Positions 21,036 to 32,800 of a stretch of 64,000 nt of DNA are shown here, piece after piece; position 1 is the stretch's first letter, and the number at the start of each line of letters is the position of its first letter. The translations under genes were made by a program, and so were the position numbers. The stretch is from Trametes villosa (Eukaryota > Basidiomycota > Agaricomycetes > Polyporales > Polyporaceae). Below the pieces are notes generated by a model that saw only the letters and a program-made list of their open reading frames with translations, ran no database searches and was not told the origin of the DNA. The stretch lies in the NCBI GenBank assembly GCA_002964805.2, contig PUDQ02000143.1:134001-198000 (forward strand), in the 5' to 3' direction.

Positions 21036-22960
21036 GAGGACCGCAGGGAGGACGAGGCATGGGCCAAATATCTGACAACAAAAGCATTAAGTGAGCGAGC
21101 TATGGAGGAAACAAAATAAGCGCTGTGAAGTGTTCAGTAGGAAAGCCCAGAAGGTTGAGAGTTCAATTCCACATTCAACACAAGGTGTCAAGGACAACTG
21201 CGGACTCAAAAGTAGACTTTACCTTCTCACATACAGACGTGTACTGAAAACCCACCCAGACTTTGAAGGGTTTTCAAGGATATCAAGGGTCTGTCACCAT
21301 ATTTTTTGAGGTGGCCACATGCGACAACAAGAAGATGGTTTATCACAAGGTCTCTAACGTTGCACCCACCTTGGCCAGGTCCGAATGGGTCAGTGATGGA
21401 GGAAAGCCCTGGCTAACTTTTGCATATTAGGATAGGCTTCCACTATGTGGAACATTATCTATTGCACACACAACTCCCAGTATTGTGTCATGTGCAGTCT
21501 GTCCAGTGTTTGTTGGCACTCTTTGGGAGACTCATCATTGCCATGAACACCTAGGTGGTTGCGAACAGCAGCTGTCCCTGGACAGTTTCATGTGCACAGC
21601 TTGCAGGTGGGAGATCTGCCATGCATGTCATGCCGGTCAGTCACCGGCGCAGGGCAGGGCCATTCGAAAAACCTCAGAAGCCAGGGTGCACAACACTCCG
21701 TAAGTTTGTGGTGTGGAAGAAGGGCTGACTCCTGTTCCAGACTCATGACTACCTTCCCGTGGCCCAGTTTACCTTGGCTGAGTTGCATTCAGCTTCTGAC
21801 AGAGTCTTGTCATTGCAAGCCAAGAGGCCTAACCCACTGCTGCCTCAACCCACACTAGCGGTCCAAGGCATAATATCCACGTGCAAGAACTCCAGGTGGT
21901 TGGTTCCCTTGCTTAGAAAGGCACAGGTACATTCTGCGCCCGTCTAGGTTTTGCAGTCCATATGAAAGCAACACACAGTTGGGCAGAATGCAGGAGGCAG
22001 TGTTTGTTGAGACATTGTTGGTCTGCACTACTAGGGGGCAAGAAGCAATGTAAGAACCCAACCTGATGCAGCCCTATGTACCTAGCCCATGTGCTTGTTG
22101 CTTATTTTGGTGGAAGTTGAAGTTTGCCAAGAACATTCAATGTGTAGGCTCAGCACTTTGGGGTCATTGACAAGTGAACATATCTGCACGGATTGTGGAC
22201 CGTGCAATTTGCCAAACCCCCACCCAACCACTGCCCATGGCTGCCCCAAATGGACTACACTCTTGCTCTTGATGGTGCCTGACTTCACGAAGGCACAGGA
22301 GGAATTGACAGTCTAGGGCTTCTAAAAAGATCCAACAAGGCTGGACCAATTCCTTTGGGTATGACAAACCTTTGGCAACTACAATCACCGGAGTTCCACT
22401 GAAGATCTGGAGCCATTCATAGGGTTGACACCGGAGCCGGAGCCATACATTTTTCCTGCTTTGAAACAAGACAGTTGCAGTAACTTTGCTGGTGGCTCTA
22501 CAACCATAGCTGGGGAGCCCTCAGTCAGTAGCAACTCAATATCCTAAGGCAAAAGGACAGAAGTCCTAAAGACCGAGTATCAGGAGTATCAGGCAACAAC
22601 AGCTCAGGCAGATACCAAAGCGGAACCATACCTGTTTTTTCTAAGGGTGTGGTGGAGAAATACTCATTGCAAGAGACACTGGACATCCACAATGAAGTCA
22701 AAGTATACCGCAAGAAGACACTTGAAGTAGCAGCCTAGGGCTCATGAAGGATTAGCACCCATGTATGGAAGACAGTAAACTCCACCCAAACCTTTAGCAG
22801 ACAAGCAAAGACAGTTATCAGGATGGTGGTTGAATGGTCCTTTGCTGACCAGTGCTTTGTTCACCTTGCTGATAGCCATTCACATACAAACAGCTTCCTG
22901 CCCTACAACAATTATACATTGACAGTCCCCAAAGCCAGGCACACAAGTCCACACAGAAGG
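21036..22960. other. No recognisable gene: degraded repeat sequence
   Basis: Several frames of 60-100 codons exist but none shows a domain I recognise. One at 21485-21703 has a Cys-rich stretch CTACRWEICHACHAG that may be a zinc-binding remnant. At 21105-21170 the words TGTTCAGTAGG and GAGTTCAATTCC are spaced roughly like a pol III A box and B box, which could be a tRNA-derived SINE trace. AAAATAAGCGCTG at 21114 resembles the foldback-end motif seen elsewhere. Confidence 0.5.
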
Positions 22961-23120
22961 ACTTTGGGGAAGAGGGCCAATGCTGGCATATCCAATTGAT
23001 GGGGTGTTGTAGAGTATTTTTTATCAGATATAAACACTTCTTTGCACAATCAATAGTTACTGTAAACATTGCACTATCTGAACTGGACCACAGAGCACCA
23101 CTCACAACATCATATTGATT
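22961..23120 (-). repeat. ACG/AAGT-family right end, reverse orientation, truncated
   Basis: Starts ACTTTGGGGAAGAGGGCC, then AATGCTGGCATATCC and AATTGATGGGGTGTTGTAG, followed by sequence matching the reverse complement of 7130-7240 in copy A. Homology stops near 23120. No partner left end was found. Confidence 0.75.
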
Positions 23121-23727
23121 GGAGCTAGACATCTTCGGGTGGGCCCAACAGGCAATGAGGCCGTGAGGAAAACCAGGCTGAGGGTGGGACAGCAAGCCCA
23201 CATACCAGGGGTGCTTGACGGTGTGTGGAGTCCTGACCAAAAGAGACGATAGAACACATATGCATGCGGTGGAGGAGAGAAGAAGAGGACAGAGGGAGGT
23301 AAGTCCAACCGGCATGTTTATGCGCAGTGAAAATGCCCCGTACGTGTGGGACTTTGAGCTACTGTATAGTGTACCTGTACTGGGAAGGCATCCTTCCCCT
23401 TTCAACGGTATCTCGTCGCAGGTCATGTCTTCGATTCAAAGCATGTGAATCCCATTGTATTGTAAAGTGCTTTTGACGCGGAATCTAATAGATCTAACCA
23501 CCCCCACCAATATAATGCTGTGTGGGAAAGGGTTGTATACAGTTCGTATATACTCGCATTACCCTGCAATAGTATGTATACAATACAGCACTACACCAGG
23601 GTATGAGTACAATTAGTATACTTTATCTAGCCACATAGGGTATGCATAAGGTTCCCATATCTCACCGAGCATTGCATACGTATACAATGAAAGTGATGTT
23701 TTGCTAATACAAAGGGAGCTAACGAGT
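23121..23727. other. No gene: sequence with repeated GTATAC-type words
   Basis: GTATAC or close variants occur at about 23533, 23576 and 23690, with CGTATATA, GTATGAGTAC and AGTATAC between them. They may be subterminal binding sites of a small DNA transposon, but no inverted ends were located. I see no coding gene. Confidence 0.4.
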
Positions 23728-23950
23728 TGCCAATCAGCAAACTACACATGTTGTCTGGGGAGCTGGATGCTCCTGGGGTGTCTGGAACAGGCACTTAAAA
23801 GGGTAGCTAGAACGTCTGGGTGACTGGAAGCTCCCGGATTCTCCTGGAGACTTTTCTCCAGGAGCTCCCAGCAGCCTCCAGATACTTCCAGGAGCCTCCA
23901 GACACCCAGATACCTTTTTAAGTGCCCACTCCAGACAGTATTTTGCTGAT
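23728..23950. repeat. Foldback element with long imperfect arms
   Basis: Outer arms ATCAGCAAA and TTTGCTGAT; inner arms GTCTGGA and TCCAGAC, GGCACTTAAAAGGGTA against TACCTTTTTAAGTGCC; the centre is CTCCTGGAG, ACTTTT, CTCCAGGAG. Almost the whole 220 bp can fold back. No coding potential. Copy C of the ACG/AAGT family begins immediately to its right. Confidence 0.7.
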
Positions 23951-23989
23951 ACCTGTGCATGGTGATATGCAATGCCATCATTGCTTACA

Positions 23990-26636
23990 ACCATCAAATA
24001 GCCCTCAAAACACCTTCCTAACAGTATACAATACTTGCAATTTGGAGAGAATATGAATGAGCTATGGTGAAAATCTCGCAAAAAGCGCCCATTTTCCAAC
24101 TGAATTTGGCTAAGGCCCTTGGGCAGTAGTAGAAGTCGCAGGGCCTGCAACTTCTACTAGCGCCGGTCGGACTCAGCCAAATCTCACTTTGGGCGCTTAT
24201 TTTGTAGGAGGAAAGGCTCCAAGAGCCTTGCTTAAAGATCAAGTAAAACAGCCTTAGCACAATAACTAGAGGGTACATAACCACTGCAGAAACGATCACA
24301 TCAGGTAGGTTGTGACCATAGGTGTATTATGGAACAAATATATACACCATTCAGTAGGAAGACTACTGTGTAAACAGTGATTTACTGCTTTTTGCTTGGT
24401 GAATAAGCCATTAATAGCTTGAAGGGACATAGAGGTGCTTGTATCACAATTACACCCCTGGACACTGTGTAGACATAGTTAGGGTCTAATGAGGTGTTAG
24501 ACATCAATACACATCAGCTATATAATGCCGTACAAGCTCAATAAATGGTTTGTATGGCCTTCTGACAAGGTATTGTGAATGATATGATGGTGATTAATGA
24601 GCATTTATACCCTCATGATGTGGAGATCTAAAGCACCTTCCTAACAGCATATGACATGTACCATTTGGAGCAGAACTGGAGAAGCAGTGGCCAAAAGAAC
24701 TAGAGGAGGGGGCAATAATGTAAGCTGTGGCTGAGAACAAACAAGTACAAAGCAGGAGGCACGCCGACAAATGCTTACATTTTGGGCCACTGGATAGTCC
24801 AAATATCAAGTATCATATGTCATTAGAAAGCTATGATTGACTAGAATCCAATGGTGTACAAATGGTAATGTAGTATTTACCATAGCAGTCATGGTTAGAA
24901 CCTCAATTCCCCATTAGTGCCACAATTCAGCCACATTCAGCTTCTATGGTTCATACCTCAGTGCGATGTGCACAAAGCCCCCAAGTATCATATACCGTTG
25001 GATCCAGCTTTTCAATCCCAATGTAATAGGATATCCCATTTGCTTGAAGGGCCATCACAGGCTGCATAAATGCTCAAATTGTGCTTAAAATGACAGCACT
25101 GTATAGTATATTCAATTGGTCCAGGGTTCTCAGCATGATACTATGACCCAGTCAATGAAACATCTCCTGTGATGTGCTAGGCAGATGAGTGCTAAGGTGT
25201 TACATCCTATTGAATATATTATATCAAGAGGCAAGGAGGGACATTGATGCCAGCTGTGGCTGAGAACAAACCGCGTTCCCTGCCATCAGCTTTGGTCTTG
25301 TTGGCTCTTCACACATATTCCTTTGTATCTCTGGCACTGGTAGTCCAAATGAGATGAAACAAGTGTTGCCAGAAAGCTATCTATGAGTTGGATCACCCTG
25401 TGTAAAAATTGAGGTGTGATGTCCACTACAGCACTGTCTAACAGTGCTGCAATTAGCCATTAGTGCCACACTTCAGCCACATCCTGTTTCTCTGGCTAAT
25501 ATCATAGTACTTCATGCACTAACCTCCAGAGTGTTATATGTGATCAGATTAAGTGTTTCAATGTTTGTCTAATCATCCCAAACATGGTCAGAGGCCTGAA
25601 AAAATCTGTAGTGTTAGATCACCCCCTGTACAGATTATGTCAATATATCTAAGTCCTGCTGCCACAAGTCCTCTTGCAGATGAAATGCATATATGGGAAT
25701 GTCCTTGCATCAAACTAGTCATGAGATATGGCAGATGGTAGAGATAGGAAGGGAAGTCAGTGAATCACAGTTGTGTAGTTGTTTGTGTACCTAGGTGACC
25801 ATTCAATTATTGGTAGCTGAGATCTAGAGCTACTAATTTTACAAACTACCTTGCATGTATATTGCAGCTCAGGCTGTCTGGTACGTTAAGCAATTTAACA
25901 ATGTAACACTTCTGTTAACCTCACTTTGCTACACCCATGTGAGATATCTATAGTTTGAGAGGGCTCATGGAATCACTTGGAAAATGGATAAGTCAGGATA
26001 AACAACCAGCAAGCAGGCTGCATCATTGGGAGAAGCTTAAATCGGTTCATGCACACAAACTCCAGCTCTGTGACAGCACCTCAGAAGTGTAATTACTATT
26101 TGTTGGTGAATGCCACAGCTGCTGTGATTGGCCATAATTAATGTTCAAACACTAGTACTGCTTTCAAGCAAGTTGGTTTATTGTGCGATCTGAGATATAA
26201 ACATATGGGCAATAGAGACATACTTCCTATGCTAGGGTACCTACCCACAAGAGGATGATGCTGAGAAATATCTCTAATCAGATACAGAAGAATTAGATCA
26301 GCTGCTAATAATACTATAAGGGCTATGGCGTAACAAAGTAATTATTGCAACTGACATGCACATGAGCTCAATCAGTGCAATCCTCCGTGCACACTGCTTG
26401 TCCAGTACATAAGACAGTACATTTGCTTAATAGTCTCAAGTGAATATCGTCTGGTGTTGCTCATGCAAAAATCAGGCAAATTCAAATCAACATGATGTTG
26501 TGAGTGGTGCTCTAATTCAGATAGTGCAATGTTTACAGTAACTATTAATTGTGCCAAAAAGTGTTTATATCTGATAAAAATACTCTACCACACCTCATCA
26601 ATTGCATATGCCAGTGTTGGCCCTCTCCCCCCAAGT
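23990..26636 (+). mobile_element. ACG/AAGT-family element, copy C, left end missing
   Basis: Homology to copy B starts near ATAGCCCTCAAAACACC (copy B 9680) and runs collinearly to a right end with CACCTCATCAATTGCATATG, CCAGTGTTGGC, CCTCTCCCCCCAAGT at 26636. The ACGATTGATGAGG end is absent, so the unit is truncated on the left beside a foldback element. About 255 bp near its right end are identical to copy A. No gene inside. Confidence 0.75.
24080..24204. repeat. Foldback (MITE-like), relative of 9766-9890
   Basis: Ends AAAAGCGCCCATTTT and TTTGGGCGCTTATTTTG; centre AGTAGTAGAAGTCGCA and TGCAACTTCTACTAGCG. It has the same position and order as in copy B but with mutated arms, so the insertion predates the split of copies B and C, or was lost in A and E. 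Confidence 0.7.
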
Positions 26637-27468
26637 AGATAACTAGGCCGAGCTGAGGGACATCCTCAGCTCTCTACTGGTGCATATATACATGCAGACC
26701 ACAAGGTAACAACATGTATCAGGGGAGGCGAGTCTGTAGGTAATGGGACCGTATCCATGAGGCGCAGCCTTGTGTTATACATAAGGTAACCATGAGGCAC
26801 TGCCTCGACGTAGCTACACCGTATCCGCACAAAGTCCATCCACATCAGTAACATGAGGCAAACATGAGGGGAACACGAGGCGGGAATAGAGTCTGAGTCC
26901 AATCCGATTGTACCGTTGTAACAGTATCCGCACCCAAGCTGCAGCTGTATGACAACAGCAGCTGATTTGCAATTACTGTTGTTGGGAAATGTCATAGCTT
27001 ATAAAAATGAACTGAGAGCAGATACTCATCCACAATGCTTGGAAGCAAAATGTGTGTTTGAACATTCATTGATGTGTGACTATACATCCAGTACAGCTCA
27101 ATCAAACATAGACAGTAACATCAAATACTAGCATTTCTGTAAGGGCTGCCACCTAATGAGACAATTGCCACAAAGGGATATGTATGCTAACTGCTCTTTC
27201 CATAGGAAAGAAAGCATGCCCAGGGGAGTCAAGCAAATGTTTTGTGGCCTTACTGCAATAAGCAATATGCAGATCCAAAACAACATGGTGTTGTCAGTGA
27301 ATCTTGGATCTCAACATATGGAGGTACATTAAGGCCTTGCATCAAGGTGACACTATGCAATGCTCCGTATCAGCTTTTCAATGTAGAAAGAGGTGTTAAC
27401 ATATAGTTAAAATTTTCTACAACACCTCATCAAACGGATATGCCAGTATTGGCCCTCTTTCCCCAAGT
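26637..27468 (+). repeat. Partial ACG/AAGT-family unit with its own right end
   Basis: Ends ACACCTCATCAAACGGATAT, GCCAGTATTGGC, CCTCTTTCCCCAAGT at 27468, the arrangement also seen at 7286-7770: a second right end shortly after a full one. The first 300 bp (26640-26950) are unrelated, with repeated words such as CATGAGGC and GTATCCGCAC. No gene. Confidence 0.6.
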
Positions 27469-28351
27469 TAACACAACCTCGGTCGTGGCATCCAAGGCAA
27501 ACTTGACAAGCCTGGCACAAATGATATTGCATGCTTATCCTTAAGGGTATGCTGAAGCGTGAGGCACTGCATATAGGCACTTACTTTCCCCTGTCCCAGG
27601 CAATGGGCAATGTGTTGTTGTACTAGCCAGTGATCTTCATCCCAGATTTCACCATGCTCATGCCAACTGTGCTGTTGAACCTCCTCGCGCTAACACTCGA
27701 TCTTTGCAACCAGGTGTGCTGCGCTCTGGGCGGGTTGGCTCTTGCAAGCACGTCCCTGCAACCGAGCGAGGACCACACTTGGTTTGCAGCCAATGTCATA
27801 AAAGTACTCCTCTTACCAGTAGACAAAGTCGCCTCTCCTGGCATCGACGTGGATGTGCCTTCAAGCGCTTCCCAGTTCACCCCTCTAGTTGCCATCCTTT
27901 GCCCAAAATTACTAGCAACCGATCCACAAGATCCTGCTCAGGGCCCAGTCTGGGGTTTCAGCATCCTCATTGTACTTGTGGTTCTCCGTCCATAGATGGC
28001 CAAGGTAGAGCAGGGGCACCTCCTCCCAGGAGGTGCTTGCGCAGCTTGGTCCCCTGCAGTCGGATCCTCATGTGTGTGGGTGTGTTCGATGCACATCAAC
28101 ACCCCAATCCTGGAGATATTCTTATTGTGGTGGCGCGCAAGGAAATGAGCGAGATATTGCCGATTTACCAGTTCTGTAAGGGTAGATCAGTGTTACATAC
28201 CAGCGGGCTTGTGCATGGCCCAATTACTGGGATCAAACCACTATTGTGTTTGCCCTAAAAATGCGAACAGAATGAGCCTACTTTCAGCCCAAATGGTGAG
28301 GAAATGAGCTATGTATTGAGGGGGAAGCACCCCCCACCCTGCCAACCTAAA
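27469..28351. other. No recognisable gene
   Basis: The longest frame (27704-28258, plus) is rich in Ser, Pro, Cys and His without a domain I know. A minus frame at 27623-27895 is equally unplaced. The segment could hold a degraded transposon gene; nothing further can be supported. Confidence 0.5.
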
Positions 28352-28577
28352 CAGAAAATAAGCGCCCATGCTCCGGGGCTACCGGGAAGGGAGGGAGGCC
28401 TGGGAGATAACAGATGTGGCTAATCAGGAGAGATAAGGCTGCTATCTCTTCAGATTAGCCACATCTGCTATCTCTGGGGAGATGGCAGGCCTCCCAGAGG
28501 CTGCCTACCCTATAAGGCAGGAGCCATCACTGATCCTGGAAGCCCCGGGAGGGTTCGCTTATAGCCGGTTATTTTTG
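28352..28577. repeat. Foldback (MITE-like) element next to the Gypsy 5' LTR
   Basis: Imperfect terminal inverted repeats: AAAATAAGCGCCCATG with CTCCGGGGCT on the left, AGCCCCGGGAG with CGCTTATAGCCGGTTATTTT on the right. Inside is a 15-bp perfect pair CAGATGTGGCTAATC and GATTAGCCACATCTG, extended by AGAGAT and ATCTCT. No coding capacity. Confidence 0.65.
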
Positions 28578-28586
28578 TATGACATC

Positions 28587-28882
28587 TGTAAGGAGTGCGC
28601 AATATAGCGCACTCCTTGTACCGTACCAGTACTAACGGATGCACTTATGCGTGCATCCATCTTGCGTAGTATTACTTGCACGCGCGTTATCGTGCGCGCT
28701 CATATCATGTATCTAATCTACGCGTGCGGCCCCGGGTATTCGGACCCCGGGCGCCTGGTGGGGGCAAGTCCTTTGCACACCCCCACCATCCCTCACGGAG
28801 CACGCCGAGCTAATACGAGCCCGGTCCAGTGCACTAGTGGGAACAGGGGCCGCAAATAGGCACCCCATTGTGAGTTTTAACA
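28587..28882 (+). repeat. Gypsy 5' LTR
   Basis: 296 bp, TG...CA bounded, differing from the 3' LTR at two positions (an A/G near 28680 and a T/C near 28869). It opens with a palindrome GGAGTGCGC-AATATA-GCGCACTCC and also holds CCCCGGGTATTCGGACCCCGGG, a second inverted pair. Confidence 0.95.
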
Positions 28883-28987
28883 CTTTTTTGCACTCCGTGC
28901 TTATACTGCTCGTATTCGAGCTTGACGTTGCCACGTCAACGCCACATCACTAACCTTAATAGACTTTAGAGTTACCACTTGCCCGAA

Positions 28988-29829
28988 ATGGACCGTGGTA
29001 ACAATGGCGATGGACAACAGCGTCCAGAACGCCAACCAGCACCTCAACAACCACCTCCTCGAGCCGGATCGGCTCGGGGAGCCTCCTCGACTCCTCAGGG
29101 CGCGCCAAGTGCGACGCGTCTTCACTCATCCAGGTCCGTTCGGGCCCCTTCACCTTGCGTGGCATCAGAGCCGCGCGAGCCTTCTCGTCAACCGCGCGGA
29201 ATGGACGCGCCTTCCACCAGCGGCCGCCCGCGCAGCCCACAAACGGCTGAGCACCAACGGCCGCCATCCGCGGGACCATCACGGTCTCGAGCACGCGACG
29301 AACCCGCACCTCCGCACGAGGACGGACCTCATCAAGAAGAACTGCACGGCGGAGAACACGCCGTGGACGAAGACCAGCCGCGACGGTCCGCGAGCCGTAG
29401 CTCGCAACTTTCGTTAGACTCTAAGGGTCTAGCGAAAGTCAGCTCGCGCTGGCAACGGATACGAGGGAAAAGTCGTCGTGACTCGATTCGACCATCAACG
29501 TCGATCGAGTTGATGAATGTCTTGCAAGCCTCGGCGCAACACTTTAAAGCATTGCGGAATCAAGTACAAGATGCCGAAGATGAGCTAGCCTGCCAAATAG
29601 ACAGGCTAGCTATTATGCAAGAATCTGAAGAGGATCAATTGGACGATATAGTCCAAGGATCAGATGTGGAGGACCCGAGAATAAACGAGGAAGAGTACGA
29701 GGTGGAGGACGAATTAGTCCCGCCTCCTCAAGAATTACAGCTCGAGGAAGAACGTCGGAGGCACCTGAAAAGGGCGGGCCTCAGTGAATCGGACATCGCA
29801 GCGCGTGCATCGCGACCCCCGCCTCAAAC
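28988..29829 (+). pseudogene. Gypsy gag, 5' part
   Basis: ATG 28988 opens a disordered, Pro/Arg/Ser-rich Gag N-terminus (starts MDRGNNGDGQQRPERQP), followed by a helical acidic segment (STSIELMNVLQASAQHFKAL, QDAEDELACQIDRLAIMQES). The frame enters the AAGT end of copy E at 29830 and stops 29 codons later. Across the insertion the frame is restored with TSTPRAAQPGYGQ (33068 on), so this is one gene split by the insertion. Gag packages the element RNA into particles. Confidence 0.8.
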
Positions 29830-32800
29830 ACTTGGGGGTAGAGGGCCAATACTGGCATGTCCGATTGATGAGGTTTTGCAGAGAATTAAAATCCTACATC
29901 AACACCTCTAAGTATGCTAAACAGCTAACATAAAGCATTGCACTGTGTGGCTTTGACAAAGGGGCTTCATGTACCTCCATATGTCAAAGTTCAAGACCTA
30001 TGTTGCAACTATCACACCCAGCTTGTTAGCCGGCTGCACCTTATAATCTGCTCATAATGGCCTGGCCGAGGCACATAAGGCTACTACAGGCTGACTATAA
30101 GTGAGGAGTGCAATTGTAAAGCTCTTATATATCAGGGGCATAGTTTGCAACATACTGACAACATCCTGTGATTTGAACCTGCCTACTCTTCATATGTAGT
30201 AAGGCCAGAAGACATTTGCCAAGCAGTACAAGCAATGTACACAGGACACTGCCCTGATTGAGTGAGTTTACATGTCCCTTTGCCACAGTTGTCTTCTTAG
30301 AGAACATTTTCTACAGCATTGTGAGCAACTGATTTGATTTTTGGCATCTGATTGAAGGAGTATTTCAACCCTGCTTACTGATAATTGAACACCCTAGCAT
30401 AGAGGGGCTGGCCTTCCTGACTATATCTCCAAATGTTTGAATACTAGTATTGCTCAAGCTTCTTATGATGGTTTGATCTCCTTTCTTGCTCATTATGCTG
30501 GCTTATTCAATTTCCAAGCCATCCTTCTGGCATTTCCATAGAGATTTTATTAGCAGAAACAACCTAACACAACTTGAAATTTACTTGATGTAGCAGATAC
30601 ATATCAGATGCAGCTATAGATCTGAGGGAATGAACTTGGTTTGCTGTCTCCACTGTTATCAATAACATAATGATTGAATACTTGGATGTAGGGGCATTTT
30701 TGTGTATATTTCACCTGCAGTAACACTCAATCAGCATATCAACAAGGGTTTAATTTATTAGCTTGTTATGTACAGCAGCTGGCCTAGCACTACTAATGGT
30801 TTCAAGGACTGTAACCATGTTTGGGATAGTAAATGTGCACCATTGGACAGATCTTAAAAAGCTGAATCTGATGACATATATCACTATAGGGGTTTGTGCA
30901 CAAAGGACAAAGATGTAAGCCAGCAAAGCTCAATGTGGCTGAACTGCGGCACTAAGGGGGAATTGCTGCTCTAATTGTGAGTGCTATAGTGGACATTACA
31001 GCATACTTTTTACATAGTGTGATCCTACTCATAGATAGTTTCCTGCCAACACTTGTTTCACTTGATTTGGACTGCCTGAGCTCGAGATACAAAGGGATTT
31101 GTGTGAAGAGCCAAACAAAGCCAAAGCTGATGGCAGGGAACGCAGAATCCGCGTACCCTGCCATCAGCTTTGGCTTTGTTTGTTTTCAGCCACAGCTGAC
31201 ATCAATGACCCCCCTTTCCTCTTGATCTAATACATTCAACAGCATGTAACACCTCAGCATTTGCCTGCCTAGCACACCACAGGATGTGTTTCATTGACTG
31301 GGCCATGGTATCATGCTGAAAACCCTGAACAAACTGATTATACTATACACTGCTGCCATTTTGAGCACAATTTGAGTATTTATGCAGCCTGTGGGTACTG
31401 TTGTAGCATATAGCATACCCCATTGAATAGGGACTGAAGAGCTGAATCCAGTGGTATATAATGTTTTGGGGTTTTGTGCACATTGTACTGAGATATGAGC
31501 CATATAAGTTGAATGTGGCTGAATTGTGGCACTAATGAGAATGTGCTGCCTTATTTATCAGTAGTAGAGTAAGTATCACATTTCATTTTGTACACCATTG
31601 GATTCTACTCGCTCATAGCTTTCTGATGACATATTATACCTAATATTTGGACTATCCAGTGGCCCAAAATGAAAGCATTTGTACTTGTTTGTTCTCAGCC
31701 ACAGCTTACATTATTGCCCCCTCCTCTAGTTCTTCTGGCCACTGCTCCTCCAGTTCTGCTTCAAATGGCATGTGTCATATACTGCTATGAAGGTGCTCCT
31801 GAGCTCTACAATATGGGGGTATTGATGGGTATTAATGACAATCATGTTCTCTATAAAACATCATTAAAAGGACACATGAATCACTTACTCAGCCTGTACA
31901 GCAATGTACAGTCAATTTGAACTGATTACTATTGTATCATTAGACCCTGATTATATCTGCACAGTATCCAGGGGTGTAGCTGTGATAGCAGCACCTTTAT
32001 GTGCCTCTAAACCATTAATGCCTTATTCACCAAGCGAAAAAGCAGTAACTGATGTGATTGTTTCTGTGGCCCAATACCCTCGGGTTATTGCACTAAAGCG
32101 GTTTCTACTCCATTTAAAACAATACTATCACCCAAAAGCCTAGATCTTCTTATAAGTTGTAAGCCACAGCACATCCAGCTTTTGCTTAAACAACAAGTGT
32201 AGTATACCGTTAAGAAGGCATTTTTGAGGGCTATCTAATGGTGGTTTTCAGCTCTGACCTAAGTCATCACTCCTGCTGGCATGTGGCAAAAGAACACTCA
32301 TAAGCACCCAATGAAAGACAGTGGGCAATGCATGGCCCATACCTCCTTCAATTTGTATCTAAAATGCATGTGTTATATACTATCAGGAGGCTGGTTTCAA
32401 GCTCTAACTGAGCAGGGTACATCCTTTCAGAATAGCCTTAAGGCTCCATGATTATGCTCAATTTGATATCTCATTGTTGAATGAGCAGCCAGAGAGGCAT
32501 TGACTGCAATACTTTGTTGTAAAGATCTCAGTATATGTGAAGAGACAGTGTAAGATGTTGGTACAGTTACCAATCAAGCTGTTGTAGCAAGATTACACCC
32601 CAGTGTATTGTGACTGAAGTATGGTTGTGAAGAAAGGCTACATAATCTCAGTATGGAATGTTGTTGTGTCACCATTACTGCTGTACTCCTGATATGTGAT
32701 CAACATGTATACCCCTTATAAAAGCATTAGTAGCATACCTTGTGGCTTCAAACAGTGGTGGGGAGTGATTGCCCATGCTGTGCCACCTAGGGTTACACAG

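Noticed and set aside
21105..21180. Possible tRNA gene (A-box and B-box-like words)
   Set aside because: No acceptor or anticodon stems can be paired; at best a SINE trace.
21100..21180. TTCAACA at 21174-21180 as the outer end of the Copia 5' LTR (TGTTGAA on minus)
   Set aside because: It would give a 281-bp LTR, but there is no second LTR to compare and the region overlaps unrelated repeat words, so the boundary is left open.
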